DNA from: Aquabacterium sp.
GTDB taxonomy: Bacteria > Pseudomonadota > Gammaproteobacteria > Burkholderiales > Burkholderiaceae_C
Direction of reading: 5' to 3'
Length of the DNA stretch: 64,000 bases
NCBI GenBank assembly: GCA_023266355.1
Contig: JAHFQM010000006.1
Location: 204,484-268,483, forward strand
In this document: positions 35,298-41,069 of the stretch, in pieces
Numbering within the stretch: the first letter of the stretch is position 1
Layout of the letters: the number at the start of each line of letters is the position of its first letter
Program-made: the position numbers and the translations under genes
The notes under the pieces: generated by a model
Database searches by the model: none
What the model saw: the letters and a program-made list of their open reading frames with translations, nothing else
Told to the model about the DNA's origin: nothing

Positions 35298-36149
35298 GTG
35301 ATCTACCTCAACCTGCCCCCCTTCAATCCCGTGGCGAACGGCGTCCGTTCGACCACCGTTGTGCAGCGCTGGGCCCTGACGCTGGGCCGTGTGGTGCTGT
35401 CCTTCCCCGGCGCCAACTCCATCACCAAGGCCACGATCTCCGAAATCGTGGTGAAGATCGGCGCCCGCGTCATCTTCGGCCCGATCAGCGGTGCCGAGCT
35501 GGACAAGCTCAACATGCACCGTGGCGTCTATGACCAGGCCGACCATCTGACCATCGACTTCACCGACCGCAACTTCCCCAACGTGCTGGAACGCGAAGTC
35601 GGCGGCATCGACATCCCCGCCCTGGGCGATGAAGACATCTTCATCGAAGTGGTGAACAACGCCAGCGCGGGCACGCCCACCATCTACGCGATGGGTGGCT
35701 TCACCTCGCTGCAGTTCGACCCGAAGCAGCCGGACCCGAACGGCCAGCTGATCAAAAAGACTCTGGCGATCACCATCCCGACTTCGGGCGGCACCTCCGT
35801 GACCTGGCTCCCCGACTTCCGTGGCGCGCAGATCCAGCGCATCCACTTTGCCTACACCGGCACCGACTGGACCACCAGCACGAACGGCAACCTGCAGCGC
35901 GTCGAGTGCCGCAAGAACGGCACGACCGTGTGGGACCGCATCCAGTGCATGGACAACCGCTTCATCTTGCGTGAGCACCAGATGGTGCCGCAGTCGCGCT
36001 TCTACACGCTGGACTTCACCCACGACAAGAACGTGCGGGCGATGCTGGACACGCGTGACGCGAAGGCGCTGGAGTTCAACCTGTCCTTCGGTGCCACCGA
36101 CACCGTGAAGGCCCTGGTCGAGATGCTGGACGCGCCGCGCAACTTCTAA
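35298..36149 (+). CDS. Probable major capsid protein, double-jelly-roll (PM2 P2-like)
   Basis: 283 residues from a GTG at 35298 with a GGGA site. It is soluble and beta-rich, with no membrane helix. The N-terminal half holds the pattern common in double-jelly-roll capsids of corticoviruses and relatives: ITKATISEIVVKIGARVIFGPISGAELDKLN, then HLTIDF. The second half has a comparable strand-rich unit (IQRIHFAY... LQRVECRKNGTTVWD ... FYTLDFTHD). Length fits PM2 P2 (269). It follows the packaging ATPase and two tiny membrane proteins. No fold can be proved here, so the call is family-style recognition plus context. Confidence 0.7.
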   Translation: MIYLNLPPFNPVANGVRSTTVVQRWALTLGRVVLSFPGANSITKATISEIVVKIGARVIFGPISGAELDKLNMHRGVYDQADHLTIDFTDRNFPNVLEREVGGIDIPALGDEDIFIEVVNNASAGTPTIYAMGGFTSLQFDPKQPDPNGQLIKKTLAITIPTSGGTSVTWLPDFRGAQIQRIHFAYTGTDWTTSTNGNLQRVECRKNGTTVWDRIQCMDNRFILREHQMVPQSRFYTLDFTHDKNVRAMLDTRDAKALEFNLSFGATDTVKALVEMLDAPRNF

Positions 36150-36172
36150 GGGGTCTCAACAACGGGCCGCCG

Positions 36173-36204
36173 GGTGCCCGTGCTCCGAAAACCCGGCACC
36201 TTTT
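36173..36204 (+). terminator. Weak terminator or attenuator after the capsid gene
   Basis: GGTGCC (36173-36178) and GGCACC (36195-36200) with TTTT after, separated by a 16-base loop. It could lower transcription into downstream minor virion genes. Stem is short. Confidence 0.35.
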
Positions 36205-36225
36205 CCACACTTCGAAGGACGCCCC

Positions 36226-36609
36226 ATGAGCTTCATCGACGATGTTCTGAGCGGCTTGGATGTGACCGGCACGCCTGACGTGTCCGCCGCGCAGATCGCC
36301 GCCAACACCCAGAGCGGGGTTTACAACTCCGGCTCTGGCTTTTCCCTTTCCAGCGCCCTGCAAGGCTTCCTGACCGTCGGCACCGGCTACGCCAAGGGCC
36401 TGTCGGACCTGAGCCTGGCCAAGCAGGCCGTTCAGGTGCAGCGCCAGGCGCAGCAACCTGCGATCAATTCGACCCAAAGCCCGATCTACTTCGGCTCTGA
36501 CCTGACCACCCGCGGCGCTGGTGCGCTGGGCTCCATGCGTGTCGGCAACCTGCTGCCCTTCATCCTGTTGGGTGTGGGCGCTTACGTGCTGCTGGGCAAG
36601 AAGGGCTGA
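36226..36609 (+). CDS. Phage membrane protein, C-terminal helix
   Basis: 127 residues. Soluble Ser/Gly/Gln-rich body and a C-terminal membrane helix (LLPFILLGVGAYVLLGKKG). Topology and place right after the capsid gene suit a minor virion membrane protein. It has a GAAGGA site before the ATG. No known family recognised. Confidence 0.65.
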   Translation: MSFIDDVLSGLDVTGTPDVSAAQIAANTQSGVYNSGSGFSLSSALQGFLTVGTGYAKGLSDLSLAKQAVQVQRQAQQPAINSTQSPIYFGSDLTTRGAGALGSMRVGNLLPFILLGVGAYVLLGKKG

Positions 36610-36611
36610 CC

Positions 36612-36890
36612 ATGGACCCCGTAACCATGGCCGCCATGGCCCAAGCTGCGGGCCAAGTCGCCAACGGCCTGGGCCAGGCCCTGAAGGAACCCCCTGTGCA
36701 GCAGGGCGGCCCCTCCACGGCGTTTCTGGACGGCTCCGGCTGGACAGTCGCCACGGGTGGCAGCAAGGCCAGCGCCAGCCGCAGTGACGGCGCGCTGCCC
36801 TCGTTCGACCTGGGCGGCGTGGACCCCCTGTTCGCCATGTGCGGCCTGGCCCTGATCGGCCTGGTCATCCTCAAGCGGATGTCCAAGTGA
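36612..36890 (+). CDS. Phage membrane protein, C-terminal helix
   Basis: 92 residues: an Ala/Gln-rich helical N-terminus, a Gly/Ser-rich middle (TGGSKASASRSDG) and a C-terminal membrane helix (LFAMCGLALIGLVILKRMSK). Same layout as the preceding gene. Starts two bases after it; the stop overlaps the following GTG (GTGA). Confidence 0.65.
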   Translation: MDPVTMAAMAQAAGQVANGLGQALKEPPVQQGGPSTAFLDGSGWTVATGGSKASASRSDGALPSFDLGGVDPLFAMCGLALIGLVILKRMSK

Positions 36891-37276
36891 AGACCATCGC
36901 CCACCGTGCTGACCTGGCCGCCGTGGCCGAGCTGCTGGCCCGTGCCGTGCCCTACGCCGTGACCGGGGAGGCCTCGTTGTCTCCCCTGGTCGATGGTGCC
37001 GAGCTGTACGCCATGCGGGACCACCAGGGCCGCACCGTGGGCGCTTTCGCCATGACGCGCACCGACACCGAAGCCGGTGCCTTCATGGACATCACCGCAG
37101 CGGGCGGCCTGCCGGGTCACGACCTGGTGGCCGACATCGACGCCGCCGCCGTCGCCCAGGCCCGTGCGCACCGCGCCGTGGCCGTCCGCTGCCTCACCAA
37201 GCGCCCAGCGCTGCGCCGCCGCCTTGAGCGTCAAGGCTGGCGCGTGGCTGGCTGGGTCATGACGAAGGAAGCCTGA
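36887..37276 (+). CDS. GNAT-like acetyltransferase fold protein of the phage
   Basis: 129 residues from a GTG start that overlaps the preceding stop. A GNAT-like pattern can be seen: ADLAAVAELL..., a strand pair (ELYAMRDHQGRTVGAFAMTRT), and towards the C-terminus alternating helix and strand (AVAVRCLTKRPALRRRLERQGWRVAGWV). The acetyl-CoA loop (Q/RxxGxG/A) is not clearly present, so it may be a degenerate member. An enzyme within the virion gene block is notable. Confidence 0.5.
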   Translation: MKTIAHRADLAAVAELLARAVPYAVTGEASLSPLVDGAELYAMRDHQGRTVGAFAMTRTDTEAGAFMDITAAGGLPGHDLVADIDAAAVAQARAHRAVAVRCLTKRPALRRRLERQGWRVAGWVMTKEA

Positions 37277-37277
37277 C

Positions 37278-37694
37278 ATGGGCGGCATTTTCAAAAGCAG
37301 CAAGAACACCACCACGCAGGCCACGACCACGCAGGACAACCGCCAGGTCATGGACGCCAGCGGTGGCGGCAAGGTCATTGCCTCCGGTGGCGCGCTGGCA
37401 GAGGGCACCGGCTCCGTCACCAACGTGAACGGGTCCAACAACAACGTGACCGATGGCGGCGCGTTCGCCATCGTCGCCAAGCTGGCCGACCAGCTCGCCA
37501 ACGTGAGCACGTTGCAGACCAACGTGGCGCGTGACATCGCGCTCCGTGACAGCCCCACCGGCATCAAGTACGCCGAAGCCGCTGTGAAGGCCCAAGAGGC
37601 CGCCGCAGCCGAGTCGGCCGCACCGATCAGCAAGACCGCCGCCGCGCTGGCCGTGACCGCGCTCATCGGCGTTTTGATCTGGAAGAACAAATGA
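37278..37694 (+). CDS. Phage membrane protein, possible virion vertex component
   Basis: 138 residues. N-terminal Thr/Gln-rich stretch (KNTTTQATTTQDN), a Gly/Asn-rich part (GSVTNVNGSNNNVTDG) suggesting extended beta structure, a charged helix and a C-terminal membrane helix (AAALAVTALIGVLIWKNK). Asn/Thr/Gly-rich segments are common in spike-associated proteins. Stop overlaps the next ATG. Confidence 0.6.
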   Translation: MGGIFKSSKNTTTQATTTQDNRQVMDASGGGKVIASGGALAEGTGSVTNVNGSNNNVTDGGAFAIVAKLADQLANVSTLQTNVARDIALRDSPTGIKYAEAAVKAQEAAAAESAAPISKTAAALAVTALIGVLIWKNK

Positions 37695-38431
37695 TTCAGA
37701 CCTACACCTTCTCAGGCACCGGGCGTCAAATTGACGCACAGGGCGTCTTCTTCCGCTATGAGGCTGGCTCCGATGGTTCGGGCGTCACGTCCATCCGTGT
37801 CCTGGCTGACGGTGCCATCCTGGGCACGTTTGAGCCGGGTGACACCATCGACCTTCCGACCCCTGCCAAACGCTGGGAGGTCTATCCGACCTCCAATGGA
37901 TGCATTGGCTCCGTGCGGATCGGCAATGCACGGGTCACGTCCAACAAGCTGCAAGGTATCGTCCAGATTGTGGATGGAGGCAAGACGCGAACGGTCGCAA
38001 ATCAAGCGTTCTCCTCAAGCATGGCGACTCAAGGCAGCGCTGGAAACTGTGGTGTCGTGGCCCTCTACAACCCGGCTGGCAGTGGGCGGCGTGCAATTTG
38101 CTCATCGTTCATGACAAGTTGCAATGTGAACTCTGGCTATGTGATCGCCAAGCTCAAAACAGGCATCTTTGTATCTAGCACAGGAACGCGTTTTGGCATC
38201 AGTCGCAAAGTTGGAGGTGCTGCAGGTGTGTGTGCCGCCGGGGGAATGTCTGAGCAAGTTGTCCAGACAGGGCAGCCGGAAGAGGTCATTGTTTATGCAG
38301 CAACAACCACTCCACTGATTGTTCGGATGGATGAACCGTTCATCTTGGAGCCTGGTTCATTCTTGTCGGTTCAGGGGCCTGCCAACTCTTCCATCTCATC
38401 CTCGTTCCACTGGTATGAGGAACAGCTGTGA
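37691..38431 (+). CDS. Probable receptor-binding or spike protein
   Basis: 246 residues, beta-rich and without a membrane helix. It begins MIQTYTFSGTGRQIDAQGVFFRY and has a Ser/Gly-rich C-terminal half, which is encoded by DNA visibly richer in A and T (about 37980-38420) than its neighbours. A composition shift and low-complexity beta character are typical of host-recognition proteins that evolve fast or are exchanged. It sits between a membrane protein and the endolysin. No family recognised. Confidence 0.55.
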   Translation: MIQTYTFSGTGRQIDAQGVFFRYEAGSDGSGVTSIRVLADGAILGTFEPGDTIDLPTPAKRWEVYPTSNGCIGSVRIGNARVTSNKLQGIVQIVDGGKTRTVANQAFSSSMATQGSAGNCGVVALYNPAGSGRRAICSSFMTSCNVNSGYVIAKLKTGIFVSSTGTRFGISRKVGGAAGVCAAGGMSEQVVQTGQPEEVIVYAATTTPLIVRMDEPFILEPGSFLSVQGPANSSISSSFHWYEEQL

Positions 38432-39105
38432 TCCGCGCGCCGGAGGCCCTTGCCATCGTCGGCCTGGGCGGTCTGGCGTGGTGGGTGTACGGCCAGATGC
38501 AGCAGATCCAGGCCGCGCAGGACGAAGCCGAAGCCCCCGACCTTCCATTCTTTGACCCGTGGGGCGACATCGCTGCTGTCGCCTCTGACTTGCAGGTTTC
38601 CATGACCAACGACCAACGCGCCGCCGGCAATGAGGCGGCCTTTCTCAAGGTGATCCGCCACGCCGAAGGCACGGCGGGCCTCAACGGCTACCGCACGCGA
38701 TTCGGCGGTGCCACGTTCCCCAGCCTGGCCGACCATCCGCGCATCGCCACGCAGTTCACCGACAAGGCGGGTAAGCGCCTGTGGACGTCTGCCGCTGGTG
38801 CCTACCAGTTCATGGCCGTAAGCCCGATCCCTGGCGGTGGATCCACGAAGGTGAACACCTGGGACCGCATCAAGTCGAAGCTGTCGCTCCCCGACTTCTC
38901 GCCCGCGTCGCAAGACCTGGCCGCGCTGGAGCTGATCCGCGAAGCCGGGGCCCTGCCTGACGTGCGCTCTGGCCGGTTCTCTGACGCCATCAACAAGGTG
39001 CGCGGCATCTGGGCAAGCCTGCCCGGTGCCGGCTACGCACAGCCCGAAAAGTCGCTGCCCGAGCTGGCCGCGGTGTTCCAACGCAACGGAGGTGTTTTCG
39101 CATGA
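38428..39105 (+). CDS. Endolysin: lambda R-like transglycosylase with N-terminal membrane anchor
   Basis: 225 residues. Residues ~5-22 are a membrane helix, followed by an acidic linker. From about 70 the sequence follows lambda endolysin R (GH104): FLKVIRHAEGT with Glu80 at the catalytic position (lambda has IAWSEGT), then GYRTRFGG, a DHPR match, SAAGAYQF, DFSPASQDLAALELI and IWASLPGAGY. It cleaves peptidoglycan glycan strands. A membrane-anchored form could be a virion lysin used for entry, or a signal-anchor endolysin for exit. Confidence 0.85.
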   Translation: MIRAPEALAIVGLGGLAWWVYGQMQQIQAAQDEAEAPDLPFFDPWGDIAAVASDLQVSMTNDQRAAGNEAAFLKVIRHAEGTAGLNGYRTRFGGATFPSLADHPRIATQFTDKAGKRLWTSAAGAYQFMAVSPIPGGGSTKVNTWDRIKSKLSLPDFSPASQDLAALELIREAGALPDVRSGRFSDAINKVRGIWASLPGAGYAQPEKSLPELAAVFQRNGGVFA

Positions 39106-39548
39106 CCTACATGACCGGCAATGCAAAGCTGATCGCCGCCGCGGGCCTGGGCCTGCTGGCCGTGTTCTACGTGCTGCAAAAAAAAAGTCTGCTGGCGGGT
39201 GCGGTTGCGGGTGCGGTGGGTGTGGCGGCTGACGCTGGCGCTGGTGCCGTGCTGGGCGTGGGTGACGTGTTCGGCGTGCCCCGCACTGACGCCGCCAAGT
39301 GCGCCCAGGCCAAGGCTGACGGCTCTATCCTCATGCAGTCGCTGTACTGCACGGCGGGTGAGTTCGGCTCTTCCATGTGGCAGGCCGCCAAGAACGCACC
39401 GACCCAAGCTGTGCTGACCATCGGCGACACCATCGGCGTGCCCCGCACCAACGAAACCGAGTGCCAGAAAGCACAGCGTGAGGGCCGCACCTGGGATGCG
39501 TCCTTCGCGTGTCCCGCTGGCTCGTTCCTGTCCTACGTGTTCTCCTGA
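39102..39548 (+). CDS. Phage membrane protein with a duplicated Cys-containing motif
   Basis: 148 residues. An N-terminal membrane helix (LIAAAGLGLLAVFYVL) and a Gly/Ala-rich stretch are followed by two copies of one motif: GDVFGVPRTDAAKCAQAKADG and GDTIGVPRTNETECQKAQREG. Each is followed by a second Cys (LYCTAGEF / FACPAGSF), so each unit may hold a disulfide. The duplicate suggests two small periplasmic or virion-exposed domains. The ATG overlaps the endolysin stop. Confidence 0.65.
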   Translation: MTYMTGNAKLIAAAGLGLLAVFYVLQKKSLLAGAVAGAVGVAADAGAGAVLGVGDVFGVPRTDAAKCAQAKADGSILMQSLYCTAGEFGSSMWQAAKNAPTQAVLTIGDTIGVPRTNETECQKAQREGRTWDASFACPAGSFLSYVFS

Positions 39549-39557
39549 AAGGCCCCC

Positions 39558-39710
39558 ATGAAGCTCAAGATCCCGACCAACCCCACCCGCCTGGCCAACG
39601 CCATGGTCGTGCGCGCCGCACGCGCTGGCGTCATCACGCACCCCGTGGTGAAGTCCAACCTGGCCGCTGGTCAGTTCGCCAAGCAGTTCCACCCCGCCAA
39701 CAAGGGCTGA
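39558..39710 (+). CDS. Small basic phage protein
   Basis: 50 residues (MKLKIPTNPTRLANAMVVRA...), basic, without a membrane helix. It has an AAAGG site and lies nine bases after the preceding gene. Could bind DNA or the capsid interior; no family recognised. Confidence 0.5.
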   Translation: MKLKIPTNPTRLANAMVVRAARAGVITHPVVKSNLAAGQFAKQFHPANKG

Positions 39711-39713
39711 CCC

Positions 39714-39884
39714 ATGAAAGTCGTTCTCTTCATCCTGGCTCGTTTGCGTGAGCCCTCCACCCTGGCCGGCCTGGGCCTGCTGGCTGGCCTGCTGGGCCTC
39801 AACCCCGAGCACATCGACCCCGTGACGCAAGCCATCGGCGCGACTGCTGGCGCTGTGGCCGTGTTCCTGCCGGAGGCGCGCTGA
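39714..39884 (+). CDS. Holin-like small membrane protein
   Basis: 56 residues with two hydrophobic stretches: TLAGLGLLAGLLGL and AIGATAGAVAVFLPE, with a short turn (NPEHIDPV) between. The REPSTLAGLG...-AGAVAVFLPE pattern is common in small phage membrane proteins next to lysis genes, and a holin role is likely. The stop overlaps the next ATG (TGATG). Confidence 0.55.
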   Translation: MKVVLFILARLREPSTLAGLGLLAGLLGLNPEHIDPVTQAIGATAGAVAVFLPEAR

Positions 39885-40057
39885 TGCCTGAATGGGTGCC
39901 CCAGTTGCTGACGGCCGGCGCTGGTGCCGTGGGCATGTACGCCGCCATCCGGGCCGACCTGGCCCGACTTCATGAGCGGGCCACGCACGCGCTGGAAAGC
40001 GCACGCAACGCCCACGCTCGCATAGACCACATCACCACCATGAAAGGATCTGCATGA
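39884..40057 (+). CDS. Spanin-like small phage protein
   Basis: 57 residues: an N-terminal hydrophobic helix (VPQLLTAGAGAVGMYAAI) followed by a charged helical tail (RADLARLHERATHALESARNAHARIDHI) that could form a coiled coil. This is the topology of an inner-membrane spanin, though short. It lies directly after the holin-like gene. The stop overlaps the next ATG (ATGA). Confidence 0.5.
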   Translation: MPEWVPQLLTAGAGAVGMYAAIRADLARLHERATHALESARNAHARIDHITTMKGSA

Positions 40058-40113
40058 CCAAGCGCAAAACCCCGCCCCGTGGCAAGAATGGCCGCTTCAA
40101 GAAGCGCCGCTGA
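40054..40113 (+). CDS. Tiny basic peptide
   Basis: 19 residues, MTKRKTPPRGKNGRFKKRR, with ten Lys/Arg. Its ATG overlaps the preceding stop (ATGA) and its TGA overlaps the following ATG (TGATG). Highly basic mini-proteins of phages can bind packaged DNA. Coding status rests on these overlaps. Confidence 0.45.
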   Translation: MTKRKTPPRGKNGRFKKRR

Positions 40114-40292
40114 TGAAGAACAGCACCATAGCCCTGGTGGCTGTCGCTGCGGTCGGTGCGTGGTTCCTGTACCGCCGCGTGAATGCCGATGCAGCGTGGA
40201 AGGCGACGATGGCAGGAAGCCCGTTCGGGCCGTCGAGGTTCACGACCATCGGCGGCAACACCTACGTTGACGGACAGTTGGTTTACACCTGA
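40113..40292 (+). CDS. Small phage membrane protein
   Basis: 59 residues with an N-terminal helix (STIALVAVAAVGAWFLYRR) and a soluble tail ending TTIGGNTYVDGQLVYT. It is the last rightward gene of the element and runs into a terminator. The function is unknown; virion membrane protein or lysis accessory are possible. Confidence 0.55.
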   Translation: MKNSTIALVAVAAVGAWFLYRRVNADAAWKATMAGSPFGPSRFTTIGGNTYVDGQLVYT

Positions 40293-40320
40293 AAAAGGCC
40301 CGCCGCGTGCGGGTCTTTTT
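40292..40320. terminator. Bidirectional terminator between virion genes and recombinase
   Basis: AAAAAGGCCCGC and GCGGGTCTTTTT form a stem with loop CGCGT (one G-T pair) between convergent genes, with an A-run and T-run. Confidence 0.82.
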
Positions 40321-40870
40321 AATCCGCCCGTGCCAGTGCCCGCTTGATGCTGGACACATGGCACCCGTACTGCCGCGCCAAGCTGGCCTTGGTGGCAAGC
40401 CCGCCGCGCACCTGGCGCACCACAGCGGCTTCCTCTGCCGGCGTCAAGGCCCTGGCCCTGCCCAGGGTGGCCCCGCGTGACCTGGCGGCTTCCAGGCCCG
40501 CCCGCGTGCGCTCACGGATGATGTTGCGTTCGAACTCAGCGAAGGCCCCGATGATCTGAAGCATCATCTTGCCCGCTGGCGTGCTGGTGTCGATGGGCTC
40601 GGTGCAGCTGCGAAAGTGGACGCCACGCGCGGCGAGCCTGTCCAGCAGACCCAGCAGCTCACGCAATGACCGGGCGAGGCGGTCCACCTTGTAGACGATG
40701 AGCGTGTCACCCTCCCGGGTGGTGTCGATGCAGGCCCCGAGGATGGGCCTGTGTGCCGCGCTGCTGCGCTTCTCTTCGAAGACCCGCTGCACGCCCGAAC
40801 GCTTGAGCGCGTCGAGCTGTAGGGCTGTCTCCTGATCGTCTGTTGAAACCCTGGCGTACCCTATGATCAT
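40319..40870 (-). CDS. Small serine recombinase (resolvase/invertase family)
   Basis: 183 residues, full length for this family. The catalytic N-domain has GYARVST with nucleophile Ser9, VDRLARS with Arg64 and Arg67, and the E helix (AGKMMLQIIGAFAEFERNIIRERT). A C-terminal HTH (residues ~142-183: ALTPAEEAAVVRQVRGG...YGCHVSSIKRALARAD) binds the site. It is the only recombinase in the element and lies 100 bases from the attR core, so it is the probable integrase. In a circular form its ATG would overlap the stop of the extended regulator ORF. Confidence 0.92.
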   Translation of the reverse strand: MIIGYARVSTDDQETALQLDALKRSGVQRVFEEKRSSAAHRPILGACIDTTREGDTLIVYKVDRLARSLRELLGLLDRLAARGVHFRSCTEPIDTSTPAGKMMLQIIGAFAEFERNIIRERTRAGLEAARSRGATLGRARALTPAEEAAVVRQVRGGLATKASLARQYGCHVSSIKRALARAD

Positions 40871-40962
40871 TGTGTTTTATAGTTCGGAAACGGGGAACGG
40901 ATTTTCGAGCTATCGGACCACCTTTTTGCACCAGAGAAGCGGGGCAAAAACCTGTGTAGTCC

Positions 40963-40977
40963 GAAACGGTCCGTTTC
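40963..40977. promoter_or_regulatory. Inverted repeat at the right attachment site
   Basis: GAAACGG-T-CCGTTTC, a perfect 7-bp inverted repeat around T40970, the first base of the att core. A related sequence (CGGAAACGG) lies at about 40885-40893. In attL only the right half is kept, because the left half there is tRNA. This could be the recombinase binding site. Confidence 0.55.
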
Positions 40978-40983
40978 CGCCAA
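40970..40983. repeat. attR core: right copy of the 14-bp direct repeat
   Basis: TCCGTTTCCGCCAA, identical to 29928-29941. Host sequence, beginning with the displaced tRNA terminator, resumes directly after it. Confidence 0.85.
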
Positions 40984-40992
40984 AACAGGAAG

Positions 40993-41022
40993 CCCCTGCA
41001 AGTTCTGCTTGCAGGGGTTTTT
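40993..41022 (+). terminator. Host tRNA-Ser terminator displaced by the insertion
   Basis: CCCCTGCAAG (40993-41002) and CTTGCAGGGG (41008-41017) with loop TTCTG and a T-rich tail. It sits nine bases after the att core and would lie directly after the tRNA if the element were removed. Confidence 0.85.
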
Positions 41023-41069
41023 CTTTTCAGCATCGTTTCAGCGCTGTTTCGGCATTGCACAGGCGAACC

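Larger units (their letters stand above)
29928..40983. mobile_element. Integrated tailless phage, probable double-jelly-roll capsid lineage
   Basis: An 11.06-kb insertion bounded by a 14-bp direct repeat of the tRNA-Ser 3' end (29928-29941 and 40970-40983). The native tRNA terminator was pushed to 40993, in front of rdgC. Contents: HTH regulator, small early genes, a replication protein, a packaging ATPase, a probable double-jelly-roll capsid protein, small membrane proteins, a spike candidate, an endolysin and a serine recombinase. No tail, portal, terminase, tyrosine integrase, DNA polymerase or filamentous pIII/pVIII genes were found. The size and content fit corticovirus-like or related membrane-containing phages. 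All genes look intact, so the element may be active. Confidence 0.85.

Noticed and set aside
29928..40983. Filamentous (inovirus) prophage
   Set aside because: The regulator style and small membrane proteins suggested it, but there is a soluble capsid candidate, a lambda-R-like lysin, no Zot with a membrane helix, no pIII/pVIII-like proteins and no rolling-circle Rep. Lysis enzymes do not fit.
29928..40983. XerCD/dif-dependent integration
   Set aside because: The repeats are the tRNA 3' end, with no dif-like 11+6+11 palindrome at either junction.
40863..41069. A long N-terminal extension of RdgC starting in the phage
   Set aside because: The frame is open across attR, but RdgC homologues start MFKN; the upstream part includes the displaced terminator.
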